Of a stretch of DNA of 64,000 bases, positions 53,575 through 64,000 are shown in pieces. Each line of letters starts with the position of its first letter. The stretch's first letter is position 1. The translations under genes were made by a program, and so were the position numbers. The DNA comes from Aselliscus stoliczkanus (taxonomy: Eukaryota > Chordata > Mammalia > Chiroptera > Hipposideridae): NCBI GenBank assembly GCA_033961575.1, contig CM066731.1:136269001-136333000 (forward strand), given 5' to 3'. Under the pieces are notes generated by a model. The model did no database searches. It saw nothing but the letters and a program-made list of their open reading frames with translations, and had not been told where the DNA came from.

Positions 53575-53615
<41 letters not shown>

Positions 53616-54075
53616 GAATAGTACGAGGCCATATAAAGGAATGAAATCTTGCCATCTGCAATAACATGGATGGACCGAGGAGGTATTATGCTGAGTAGAG
53701 TAAGTCAGACAGACAAAGACAAATACTATATGATTTCATTTATGTTTGGAATTTAAGGAATAAAACAAACAGAAAAACAGAAAAAAAGTCAGATACAGAG
53801 AACATTTTTATGATTTCTAGCCTGGAGAATGGATGAAAAAGGGGAGGGATTAAGAAGTACAAATTGGTAGTTACAAAATAGTCATGGACATGCAGGTATA
53901 ACATAAGAAATACAGTTAATAATATTGTAATAACTATTTATGGTGTCAGATGGGTACTAGATTTATGGGGTGATCACCTCATAAGCTATACAAATGTCTA
54001 ATCACTATGTTGTATACCTGAAATTAATATATAGTATGCCAACTCTAATTAAAAATTTAAAAAATTACTTAAAAA
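53227..54075 (+). mobile_element. Internally deleted L1 with microsatellites
   Basis: Endonuclease-region sequence (53235-53345, KAGVAILxSDKxDFK-like) joins directly to the ORF2 C-terminal region at about 53346 (CCCAGTAATCCCACTTCTGG, the [11 protein letters not shown] codons), so about 2.9 kb is missing. The ORF2 end is split by a compound TA/CG/CA microsatellite near the YIYTMEYY region. The 3' UTR runs to an A-rich end near 54075. No coding capacity. Confidence 0.85.
53495..53613. repeat. Compound (TA/TGTA)n-(GC)n-(CA)n microsatellite
   Basis: TA/TGTA at 53495-53558, GCGCGCGCGCGCG at 53570-53582, CA at 53583-53613. The pure CG run is unusual in mammalian DNA. Confidence 0.95.
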
Positions 54076-54654
54076 AGAAAAAGTGAGTCAGCTGGTACAG
54101 AACATGTCAAATATGACTCATTTTCACAGTCTTGTGCATGGTTAATATTTCCCAGTGTAGTACATGTAGATTAATATTATCACTCATTGTGTCTTTTGTC
54201 TATGTTCTATAGAAAATTGAATTAGGTTTTTGCCTGGATAGTTAGATTAAATGTAAAGTGTTTAGGACATGGGATAGTTTACAACATGTCTATTATCACT
54301 AATAAGAAAAGGTCCCGTAATTGTATTTGGTTTAGGAGGTTAAAAAAGAACTTGTTTTTTAAGATTTCTCAAGAAAATATAAATCTTTGCTTTTGGAAAT
54401 AATTAGAAGCAATTAGGCAAGTTACAAGCAATTAGGCAAGGTGAATAAACCTTGGGTAAAAGTTTCTCCGTTTGCCTTTTCTCCCACCCCTTAGTCAACT
54501 GTCATTAGTCAAAGCTTGGCTCCTGCAACATCTGCTGTGAAAGATTTTCCTCATATTCCTCCATGGACTAGTTTGGATTATGTGCTCTACTGAGAATCCC
54601 TATAGAATCCTGAGGCAGTGCACATTTAGTTAAAAGTGAAGGTTGTGCAGATAT
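54076..54654. other. No recognised feature
   Basis: Contains a short tandem repeat of AGCAATTAGGCAAG at 54410-54440. Confidence 0.45.
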
Positions 54655-54850
54655 TTTGCCAAACTTTAATTCTAAGCTCTACCACTTATTTGCTCTGTAC
54701 CTTGAACAAGTTTTCTAAACAGTTTGTTTCTTAGTTTTATCTGTACCAATCATATGGAATTGCTGTGAAGACTGGATAAACTAATGATTGAATAGAATTT
54801 TGAGCAGTGCCTTTTCCAAAGGAAGCACTCAATAAACATTAGCTTTGATT
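54655..54850 (+). mobile_element. MIR SINE
   Basis: MIR-type phrases: AAGCTCTACCACTTATTTGC, TTTGCTCTGTACCTTGAACA, GGAATTGCTGTGAAGACTGG, and the 3' end GAAGCACTCAATAAACATTA. Confidence 0.8.
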
Positions 54851-56011
54851 AGCATGATCCCAGGCTAAGCACAGACTATTATGTCATTGATTGGCCTTGT
54901 TTGTCTTTCTGACTACATCACTTGGCCAAAGGAGTTCGAACAGTTACCTGCAATCCATTCTTTCCTTTTGCAGGGAGTGGAGGAATGCTTTGTGGGATAC
55001 AAAGAAGACAAGTTACCTAGTCTTATTGCCTAATACATTGGACCTCTGGGTAAATAGACTAATAATGTTTACTAGAAAACTTTCCTTTGAGCATCCTAAC
55101 CAGATGCTCCTAACTAAAGTATTATCGATAACAAATAAATCCAGACTCTGTAAAGCACAGATCCCTAGAGAATGTCACATAAGCTACACAACTCTCTGGG
55201 AATATTTAAAAAAATTAATGTTTCATAGCTTAAATAACTTAAATGCTCCTCAGCAAATGAGGAACCCTGCCATACCTCACTTGGAGCTGTCGTTCTAGAC
55301 CTGAGAGCACATGTCCAGTATAAATAAGAAAGACGAGGGGAAATATATGCCGTGTCCCAAAACTCTCCCTGCCTTCTTGGTGCTTTTTTTTTTTTTATAG
55401 CCTATACCTCTGAAATTACTGAAATTATTTGTCAGGTTTCTCTTTCATGCATATCTGATTTCACAATCTGTACCTGTATTTGCTCAATTATAAATTACTT
55501 TAACACTAGAAGCTTCATCTTTGATCTCCAAGACCATTTATTTACCTGGATCAAAAGCCATGCAGATAAGAAAAAGTTCTGAGAGAATAGAGGAATGCAT
55601 TTTCCCCCACTGTCTCAAGCTATCGGCAGGTCTCCTGCATCCACTCAGGGCACAGATTTTTTTCCCTGGATATCTCAATGAGGAAGAACACCCCTGAAGT
55701 TCTGTCCACTGCCTGATGAATAACTACTGCTCTAAGCACAGAAACTGTAGCTCCATTAAAAGGTTCATAAATCATACAGAGCCATTCTATGGAACACAAT
55801 CACCGTATTTTTTGTTTCTTTTTATATATCATTTTGTCTAAAGATGAAGTTGCTGCATTTGTTCACACACTTATACACTGTTATTAGAAACGTAACTTCT
55901 ATCCCTGTCTTCTGTCAACTAGATAACCTCAACTCTCATGTCCCAGCAGATTTTGAACCACCTTGGACATGTATGCCACATTTATCCAGAGGTTGACTCA
56001 ACTTAATTGTC
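54851..56011. other. Unassigned sequence
   Basis: The longest open frame (54891-55298, 135 codons) starts at TTG and has no recognisable family. I treat it as chance. Confidence 0.4.
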
Positions 56012-56019
56012 TGAAGACA

Positions 56020-56024
<5 letters not shown>
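56012..56024. repeat. Left TSD of L1 with 3' transduction
   Basis: TGAAGACATTCTT, identical to 56447-56459. Confidence 0.9.
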
Positions 56025-56049
<25 letters not shown>

Positions 56050-56056
<7 letters not shown>

Positions 56057-56197
56057 TAAATTTATCATCTCTTGAATTTATTTGATCACAGCACTATTTT
56101 TACACTTACTAATAAAATCCCTTAGAACTATAATTATTTGGGACATATTTTAAGAAATACCAAGTTGTATTTCTTAGCTGTTGTAGTCACACAGAAA
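56050..56197 (-). other. Transduced non-L1 segment
   Basis: Single-copy-looking sequence between the two A-tracts, not seen elsewhere in this window. It represents the flank of the source L1 at another locus if the transduction reading is right. Confidence 0.75.
56077..56082 (-). promoter_or_regulatory. Polyadenylation signal used in the transduction
   Basis: AATAAA on the minus strand, 27 bases before the outer poly-A tract, the usual distance to a cleavage site. Confidence 0.8.
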
Positions 56198-56446
56198 TTA
56201 TTTTTTTTTTTTTTTTTTTTTTAAATTTTATTTTATTTTTAATTAGTTTCAGGTGTACAACACAGTGCAATAGTTATACATTTTACCCCTCAAAGTGACA
56301 ACCCCCCCACCCCCAATAGCTTCAGGTGTACAACACAGTGCAATAGTTATACATTTTACCCCTCAAAGTGACAAACCCCCCACCCCCAATACACCCCCCC
56401 CACACCCCCCCATATCATATATATCTATTACTCTTCCTCTGACTCT

Positions 56447-56459
56447 TGAAGACATTCTT
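56447..56459. repeat. Right TSD of L1 with 3' transduction
   Basis: TGAAGACATTCTT, identical to 56012-56024. Confidence 0.9.
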
Positions 56460-56621
56460 ATTGTAAGGATAGCTAGATCTAACTTTGTAGAATAATTATG
56501 GAACTATATGTATAATTGTATGTATATATTTATTTGTATATGTTATATTTTTCCGCTTGTAAAAGCTCTTATATAATTATTGAAGCACAGTGGAGTATCA
56601 ATGGATGGATGCATAGACAGG

Positions 56622-56675
<54 letters not shown>
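56622..56675. repeat. (GATA)n microsatellite
   Basis: About 13 GATA units. Confidence 0.95.
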
Positions 56676-58317
56676 TGGGGATATTCCAATGACCACAAGA
56701 ATTGTTACCTTGGTTTTATAAAAAGATTAAAAACTGATCTAATTTTTCATCTTCTTTTAATTATTATTTAACATAATTCAAGAATATTACGTCTTTGCAT
56801 AGTTTTCCTTTAATGCTAATGTTAAGGAGAAATGAGAGGGGATACTAATATATGACAGGGAATATCTGAAAATGGAGAAGGGAATATTCATATGCTCCAT
56901 CTTCCCCAGAATTCTCTACAATATGTTTAGTAATACTTAAGTTTTAGTTGTGTAAAATGACAAAAAAAAACAAAACAAATCTCTAGCACATCATTTTAAT
57001 ATACCTGCCTGAGACAAAAATTTTGTACTTCCTTACCATGTTCTCTTCAGTTTTTAACACTACCCATCTGTTTGTGCAAAATGAGAGTTCATTGGTATTT
57101 GCAATTAATTGCTTTCAAAAGATAGGCATCATTAGTGTCAACAGATCTTGAAAGTAATATAGTAACCACCAGTCTACCTCTACTTCCAATTTCCTGTACA
57201 TTATTCACAAATCAGTAGGGAATACAAACATGATTTCATTTTGGCTTGCTAATCTCTCTCTCTGCCTTCTGTGTAGTTCTTGTATGGCCCAATGTTTCCT
57301 ACTGTAGAATGCTCCTGAAGATTCTGAAGAAATGTCTTTCACCAGGTAGTTATTGTGGTTTCAAATTCACCAAAATAATAGCAATTAATACTCCACCATT
57401 ATGAAAACTAGTATAATTATATTGGTGTTTGAGTAAAAGCTTAGTATAAGACTCTTATTTCTGTTGCTTAAAAATGAATAAGAACCTCAATCTCTATTTT
57501 ATGGAAACCACCTTGAAATGTCATATTAAACATGATCATTTAAAAAGAAACTGACTAAAATAATATACTGGGGGCTCATAACAGAGCTTTTAATTGATGA
57601 GTTTTATTCTTTAATTCATCCATTCAACAAAAATTTTATTTAATACAAAGTAGGCAATTCATTAGATTGCAAGGGAATGCTGGATGATTTTCATTACAAG
57701 GCTGGCTAAAGGGGCATTTTAGGGCTCTTTCATATAAAATAGCATCCCACAATTACTACCCCAAGGATAGCATCACACTCACATCTCATTATAGGAACAT
57801 AACTCGCTAGGAAATTACTTTCTCATAGATGAAATCTTGTATGTATCTATTTCCACTGTATGAATATAAAATCTGCTAGAGGAAAAGGTGAGCTCTAGAA
57901 ATAACCAGTCCATATGGCTAATAAATATGGATAATTAAATCCAATGTGTTCTTTTATAACACGTGCTTCTGTAAGATGAATGAGAACATGTGCAATTGGT
58001 AAATGGAAGGTGATGTCAATATAATATGAATCCCTGTAGGTCTCTATGAAACCTTCCCTAGCACATTAATTTGGCTGCCATCACAGAATCACAGTTGAAT
58101 GCAAAGTACACTAGAAGAGTTAAATGCACCTGGCCACAGAGGGATGCAATGCTGTCCAGAAGCCCATTCATTCCTCATTCTTTCTCTTGGCTCAGTTTGC
58201 TCGTGTGCTAGGGTTATGAAGTGTTTATTGTGCGGTACTGTCTGATTATTTACATTTTTACCTATATGTTCATATACCTTGACAAGCTCAAGACTTTCTT
58301 ATTCCACCTTTTATCCA
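56676..58317. other. Mostly unassigned sequence
   Basis: A possible reverse L2 end lies at 57610-57690 (AATTCATCCATTCAACAAAA). The rest shows no recognised repeat or gene. Confidence 0.4.
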
Positions 58318-58340
58318 TCCAACATTATCTTTTTTTAAAA

Positions 58341-58784
58341 AAATATTTTATAGGGGAATTGGGGGAAAGAGAACAACGTTGGGGAACCGGGCAAGGGGAA
58401 CAGACAAGTTCCTGTCCTTATGTACTTCAGTCTAGTTGTGGAGGATGTTGCTTCACTGGCCCATGTTGGTATCATCATTGCACTCTTCCTGGGTGAGGCA
58501 GATAAGTTGCCGGCCTCTGGACGGCTGTTCACAGCAGCTATTGGCAACTCACATCGGCTGCCAGCTGCACACGCTGGCTGCTGGCCACTCACTGTAGCCC
58601 ATGGTAGCCCACTGCAGCAGGGGCTGTAACTATGCCATCCCGGGGACTCACAGCAGCCCAGCTTCAGATGGAGCTGTTCACCATCTTAGCTGTAGAGGCA
58701 GTGTCATTGGCCCTCATATGTGGGATCCGAACAGGGGCCATTGGCATCCCAAGCCAGCTCTTAAACAATGCACCAATCGGCTGG
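58341..58784 (-). mobile_element. Composite SINE type C, copy 3 (full)
   Basis: Best-kept type C copy. On the minus strand the head begins GGACCAGCCGATTGGTGCAT, with the B-box CTGTTCGGATCC and GAGGGCCAATGACACTGCC as in type A. A body of about 340 bases with repeated GCTGGC/CAGC-type blocks follows, ending in a TATAAAATATTTT tail. A 23-base target duplication with one mismatch flanks it (58318-58340 and 58785-58807). Confidence 0.93.
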
Positions 58785-58807
58785 TCCAACGTTATCTTTT
58801 TTTAAAA

Positions 58808-59429
58808 GGTAGACTTCACATTTGCAATACATTTTGTTTATTTATTAGTAATTTAAAAAAATTTAAACTATGCTGTTATTTTAAATAGAAAGGTAATTTT
58901 TGTTAATGCTATGGATACAAATATCAATGGGTTTTGAGTTTTGTACAACTCTATTTTTCTCATAAGCCCACTTATATATAGGATTCAATATTGTACAATG
59001 CAATATTTTTCATAATTACATATACTGTGTTAGATCTGAAACATCTCTGCTATATAATATTATAAAAACTGCCATTAATCAAATAAAATGTAAAAATTTC
59101 AGAGAGTACTGGGATGTTAGTAATGGCAGAAACATTAGTCAAGTAATATTGTCAGTTTGGATGCTGAGCAACTTTTAGATAAAATACTATTTCAATGAAA
59201 GACAATGAAAAAGTAGAGGTATTTGAAAAGATATTTACACCAAAATAAGGGAAATAAATTAATAGTAAACTTGATATACTATTTTTCTGCATAAGTTAAA
59301 AATGGCTACTAGCATCACACAATTGGGAATAAAACTGCAAGGTGTTAAAACAACAGAAAAATAATAAAATAGCACCTTTAATATAGCTAGACATAAGTAT
59401 ATATGGAGAATTTAGAATGGTCTCAAACA
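58808..59429. other. No recognised feature
   Basis: AT-rich sequence. Confidence 0.4.
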
Positions 59430-59449
59430 TGACATATGCAAAATTATAA

Positions 59450-59500
59450 GGATGCCAGGTATATAGTAAGCATTCGATAAATTTTGTTCAATAAATAAAA
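59450..59500 (+). mobile_element. Possible MIR/L2 3' end
   Basis: GGTATATAGTAAGCATTCGA and TAAATTTTGTTCAATAAATA resemble MIR or L2 ends. Too short to be sure. Confidence 0.4.
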
Positions 59501-59506
59501 AGATCA

Positions 59507-59641
59507 GGGCCAGCCAAGTGGCTCCGTTGGTTAAGAGCTCGCTCAAGAGTGCAAGCTGAGCTCTGAGCAATGGTGGTTGGATGCCCAGCCCGAGCTGAGC
59601 TGCTGTTGAGCTGCCAACAGGTGGCAGGATGGCTCAGCTAA

Positions 59642-59688
<47 letters not shown>

Positions 59689-59690
59689 AT
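59507..59690 (+). mobile_element. tRNA-headed SINE, type B, copy 2
   Basis: GGGCCAGCCAAGTGGCTCCG, GCTGAGCTCTGAGCAATGG and GGCAGGATGGCTCAGCT match the copy at 4313. Its tail is an (AAAT)12 array (59641-59690). Confidence 0.92.
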
Positions 59691-59724
59691 CAGTATATAC
59701 TTCTTCAGTTTATTTCTTCTTTTG

Positions 59725-59845
59725 AAAAAATACACTAGATCATAACTTCATGAGGGTAAGGCCAATATCTGTCTTATTCCCATCCCTTCCCCAGTGAGGA
59801 GCACATAGCGGACAGTCGATAAATATATGTTGAATAAATGAATTA
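59725..59845 (+). mobile_element. L2 3' end
   Basis: CTTCATGAGGGTAAGGCCAA, GAGCACATAGCGGACAGTC and ATATGTTGAATAAATGAATT follow the L2 terminal consensus. Confidence 0.65.
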
Positions 59846-59994
59846 AGACATTCCCTATCAGGTAAATCCTGGGAAAGATGATTTTTAACTCTTAAAATTA
59901 GTTCCTGTACTTCCCTATAAGATTCCTATACATTGTCTCAGTTCTTTGAGTAATAAGACATCCATATCTTCAGCTATATCCTGATTTTTCCTTT

Positions 59995-60135
59995 ATAGCA
60001 AGTTTGTCCAATAAACTCAGTTACCTTGTCTATAAAACTGGAATCATAACTGTCCCAGAGGATTTTATGTTAAAAATAAGCTCATACACAGAATTGCTCA
60101 GCACTAAGCCTACCACATAATAAGTGATCAATAAA
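59995..60135 (+). mobile_element. MIR fragment
   Basis: ACCTTGTCTATAAAACTGGA, AGAATTGCTCAGCACTAAGC and AGTGATCAATAAATATGAG match the MIR 3' half. Confidence 0.7.
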
Positions 60136-62327
60136 TATGAGATATGACTGTTAGTTTTCCTAATAACATGTCCACCTTTGTACCTGATACCATCTCCCCT
60201 TTTATTGTTATACAAGGAAGCACCCTAGATATCTCTCCCCTGTCAACTTCTCAGTCTCAGACACCTATGCACTCAATTCCTACAACTTACGCAGAAAATA
60301 AACATATTATCTAACAATAACAGTATGTGACTGGTCTTAAAGAATTTTTCAATTTAAAAGTTAACACCTGAAGATACAATCCTCTACATACTCCCATTTT
60401 CACTCACAATTAGGAATGAATAATGAAGATATTGGTATGCAACCTCTGAAAGATTGCTAGTTTCCTTCAACTCTTTAAAGCTAGAGCATATAACACCTTT
60501 TATTATGTTCAGAAATATCCTCTCTCTTCCCACACATTTTATTTAAATGGTGTATCTCTCTTTAATTTTAATTACTCTTTATGCATGTGCTGATCCATTT
60601 TGTCGATCCACAGTAATGATAAATTATTAATAAACAGAGAGTCGGGATATAGCAGCTCCTTGTTTACTTGTTTCATACATGTGTTTGCAATGCGCTAGGT
60701 CACTCCATTTGCAGGATGTTTGTATATTCACTGGGGAGCCATGAACAATGGAACTGTTGGAAATATCTGGCTTCATGTTGTACTATAGAAAATGGAAAAT
60801 TTTGAGGACAGCTGTGCATAATATAAGCAACAGCTGGAGCAACGATGTCATAGAAAACTGGGAGCCTTGGGCACCTGTGTTATCAACCAACTAAAATAAA
60901 TATGATGGCTTTTCCCAAATTGAACATTTAAAGTTTATTTTCATAAAATTTAGGGTAAATTTTACAGTACAGTTGACACACACAATCTATTTCTAGTTAT
61001 TATATTATTTTTACATGCCCACCCTTCTTATTGCCAAACTATATAATAAAAGATAATGTAAAAGAAAATGCCAAGGAGCATTATTTTCAAGATTGTGCTT
61101 TCTAATGACTATTTTCTGCTAAAATAAATCAGGGTTATTTGGAGAAAAGGTTGATTATAGGTCTTGGACAGGAAACATTGACTCATGTTTCAGGCCAAGT
61201 TGGGCCTGGGATATCTTTTTATTGAATGTAAGAAAACTATCAAATATTAGTGGGCTAACATCAGAATGAAATATGTGCCAACTTAAAGGGATTCCTATTG
61301 TCCTAATATGGGACAATTGAACATCAGAAAGAATAGTGATTGAAATAATTAAAGCAATTAAATACATAAAAACCTATAAGTTTCATACTGATGTTCAAAG
61401 ACTTTGACATTTCTAGAGCTTGCTATATGGCCCCAACTCATTGTTTGGAATATTGATAAAGAGAGGAAAAGACTCAAGTATATATTCTACCTTCCTTTTG
61501 TGGACTATATTTCAGGCCAAACAGGTCTTTTGTGGACTGTATTTCAGAGGGAAAATTACTATTTTAATAGAAAAATCACAGTTAATGAAAGGAGATGAAA
61601 TGATAGAATTAAAAGATCATAATTTTAAAACACCAAAGAAAATACTAGATATATACACCAATAATCAATGGCTGCTAAAATCATGAAGAGACAAGTTGAT
61701 GAGAAACTTTTTAACGAGCTAGGCTGACTTCACCTGAATCTACTGGTAAATCTTAACATTACTAAAACTGAATATCCAGACATTTAGTGCTTCCCAATGG
61801 GAAACAATAAGAAATAAACAGCATTCCATTTGAAATATTCTTGCTAAAAATGTGTCCCTGAATATAATCAAGCCTCTGATAGGAGTTTACAGGAAGTATG
61901 AGAGAGAAGATCATGTTACACAACTCTGTGAAAATACAATGATCCAAATTAAGAATCAGAAACATGCATGGAAACCAATATTCTAGTTTCAACACATGAA
62001 GGGCACCAAAAATGAGGGAAGGCTTTTATAAATTTAAAAAGACCTAAAATACATATCAATCACAGGAACATGTACATCTTGTTTGGATCCTGACTTGAAC
62101 AAACTATTTTCAAAAAACAAAACAAGTTTTTACACTATTGGGGAAAATGGGATGAATTTTAGATAAATTAAGAAATGATTTTTAATTGTTTATTTTGTTG
62201 TATGTGATCATGGTATTGTGGTTATACTTTATAAGCATTTTTATCTATTAGAAATATGTACTTAAGTATTTACAGCCTAAATTCTATGACATCTGGCATT
62301 TGCCTTTTACCATTCAAGAATTCAGCT
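60136..62327. other. Unassigned AT-rich sequence
   Basis: Over 2 kb without recognised elements. A short imperfect repeat of TGTGGACT(A/G)TATTTCAG lies at 61500 and 61532. Confidence 0.4.
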
Positions 62328-64000
62328 GAAATCAGACAAGAAAATGAAATAAAAGGCATCCAAATTGGAAAAGAGGAAGTAAAATTGTCATTATATGCAG
62401 ATGACATGAGACTATATAGAGAGAATCCCAAAGACTCCACCAAAAAACTGCTAGAACTGATACACGAATTTGGTAAGGTAGCAGGATACAAAATTAATTT
62501 TCAGAAATCAGTGGCATTTCTATACACCAATAATAAACTATCAGAAGAGGAAATCAGGAAATCAATCCCTTTTGCAATTGCTTCAAAAACAATAAAATAT
62601 CTAGGAATCAATTTAACTAAAGAAGTAAAAGACCTGTACTCACAAAATTATGAGACACTGAAGAGAGAAATCAAAGAAGATACAAATAAATGGAAATACA
62701 TACCATGCTCATGGATAGGAAGAATTAATATAGTTAAAATGTCAATACTTCCTAAAGCAATATATAGATTCAATGCAATTCCAATCAAACTACCAAGGAC
62801 ATTTTTCTCAGAAATGGAACATAGAATCCTAAAATTTATATGGAGCCACAAAAGACCCCGAATAGCTACAGCAATGTTGAGAAATAAGAACAAAGTGGGA
62901 GGCATCACACTACCTGACATCAAAACATACTACAAGGCTACCATAATCAAAACAGTATGGTACTGGCATAAAAACAGACACATAGACCAATGGAATAGAA
63001 TAGAGAGCCCAGGAATAAACCCATCTATATACGGTCATTTAATCTATGACAATGGAAGCAAGAATTTACACTGGAGTAAAGATAGTCTATTCAATAAATG
63101 GTGCTGGGAAAATTGGACTGACACGTGCAAAAAAATGAAAATAGACCATCTACTTACACCATATACGAGAACAAACTCAAAATGGATTAAAAACTTAAAT
63201 ATAAGACCTGAAACTATAAAACTCCTAGAAGAAAGTATAGGGAGTAAGTTTGCAGACATTACCCTGAGTAATATTTTTACTGATATATCCCCTCGGGCAA
63301 GGGAAATAAAAGAAAAAAATGAACATATGGGATTACATCAAACTTAAAAGTTTTTTCTCAGCAAAGGAAATCATCAATAAAACAAAAAGGCAGCCTACTG
63401 AATGGGAGAAGATATTTGCCAATGATATATCTGATAAGGGGTTGATATCCAAAATTTATAAAACACTCATGCAATTCAACACCAAAAAAACAAACAACCC
63501 AATTAAAAAAATGGGCAGAGGATATGAGGAGGCATTTCTCTAAAGAGGACATACAGATGGCCAACAGGCATACGAAAAAATGTTCAACCTCACTAATCAT
63601 CAGAGAAATGCAAATAAAAACCACAAGGAGATACCACCTCACTCCAGTCAGAATGTCTATCATCAACAAATCAACAAACAACAAGTGTTGGCGAGGGTGT
63701 GGAGAAAAGGGATCCCTGGTGCACTGTTGGTGGGACTGCAAATTGGTGCAGCCATTATTGAAATCAGTATGGAGGTATCTCAAAACACTGGAAATGGAAC
63801 TGCCATATGACCCAGCAATTCCACTCTTGGGAATCTACCCAGAGGAATCCAAGACGCTAATTCAAAAAAATATATGCACCCTTATGTTTATTGCAGTGCT
63901 ATTTACAATAGCCAAGACTTGGAAACAACCGAAATGCCCATCGGTAGATGACTTGCTTAAGAAACTGTGGTACATTTATACAATGGAGTATTACTCCGCT
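62328..64000 (+). mobile_element. Young-looking 5'-truncated L1, runs off the window
   Basis: Homology to L1 starts near 62328 within ORF2, just upstream of the YADD motif, and continues to the window edge at the YTMEYYSA codons. The 3' UTR and right target duplication lie outside. Long open segments show limited decay. Confidence 0.95.
62328..64000 (+). pseudogene. L1 ORF2 3' part, two frameshifts
   Basis: Reverse transcriptase and C-terminal segment of ORF2p. The first open segment runs to a stop at 63345-63347 and includes YADDM (62394-62408), [40 protein letters not shown] and [16 protein letters not shown] frameshift near 63310 moves the frame to [14 protein letters not shown] second near 63505 moves it to [14 protein letters not shown], which stays open to the window end and includes a [18 protein letters not shown] cysteine-rich block. 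The in-frame ATG at 62256 lies in unrelated flank, so its first ~25 residues are a chance addition. Endonuclease is absent; not functional. Confidence 0.93.

Larger units (their letters stand above)
56025..56446 (-). mobile_element. Truncated L1 carrying a probable 3' transduction
   Basis: On the minus strand: 224 bases of L1 3' UTR (56446-56223, with the 73-base tandem duplication), a first poly-A (56222-56198), about 148 bases of non-L1 sequence (56197-56050), then a second poly-A (56049-56025). One 13-base target duplication encloses the whole block. This is what L1 read-through to a downstream polyadenylation site produces. Confidence 0.88.

Noticed and set aside
54891..55298. 135-codon open frame outside repeats
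   Set aside because: TTG start, no recognisable domain, no splice or promoter context. Length is plausible by chance in 64 kb.
56025..56222. Two independent poly-A insertions at one site instead of a transduction
   Set aside because: Only one TSD pair is seen and it encloses both tracts; no TSD flanks the inner tract. One event is simpler, though not proven.
56622..56675. Regular GATA repeats as a possible CRISPR-like array
   Set aside because: Simple 4-base microsatellite with no spacers, in a mammalian genome.

Overview
The window looks like a gene-poor, AT-rich intergenic or intronic stretch of a placental mammal genome built largely from retrotransposon layers. I found no host protein-coding exon, rRNA, tRNA gene or CRISPR array that I can support. 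LINE-1 copies of several ages, MIR and L2 fragments, a MaLR-like LTR and tRNA-headed SINEs place it in eutherian mammals. The L1 3' ends carry the 'TTTCAGGTGTACA' type tail known from Laurasiatheria. One SINE type (4313, 59507) vaguely resembles SINEs of rhinolophoid bats, and mariner-type DNA elements are present. A bat is my best guess, but this rests on memory and is low confidence.

Layout. 1-4.5 kb: old L1 pieces in both orientations, one split by a long composite SINE. 4.5-6.9 kb: mostly unassigned, with one possible LTR fragment. 6.9-8.3 kb: an ancient L1 ORF1 region split by a younger 5'-truncated L1 with a perfect 15-bp target-site duplication (TSD). 8.5-17.65 kb: an older, internally deleted L1 on the minus strand, split by an 8.0-kb full-length L1 (9451-17433, minus) with a 15-bp TSD. 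That full-length element has a 3' UTR carrying a 73-bp tandem duplication, a broken ORF2, a broken ORF1 and a 2.6-kb 5' UTR. The 5' UTR ends in CpG-rich repeats of about 200 bp. 19.1-21.2 kb: a deleted mariner and another ancient L1 carrying a SINE. 21-39 kb: sparse old repeats (L1, L2, MIR, SINEs, one 80-bp mariner MITE) with long unassigned stretches. 39-47 kb: a dense cluster of L1 fragments, a MaLR-like LTR and an L1 with an internal inversion (twin priming). 47-56 kb: L2, a second MITE, an internally deleted L1 with compound microsatellites, and MIR. 56.0-56.45 kb: a short L1 insertion with the structure of a 3' transduction. 58-64 kb: SINEs, MIR/L2 fragments and a fairly young L1 whose ORF2 runs off the right edge.

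No operon-like cooperation exists here. The functional logic is retrotransposition: L1 ORF1p and ORF2p machinery, now broken in every copy visible, produced the L1 insertions and most likely mobilised the SINEs. Mariner transposase, also now broken, would explain the 568-bp deleted element. A mariner-type transposase from elsewhere may have moved the 80-bp MITEs.
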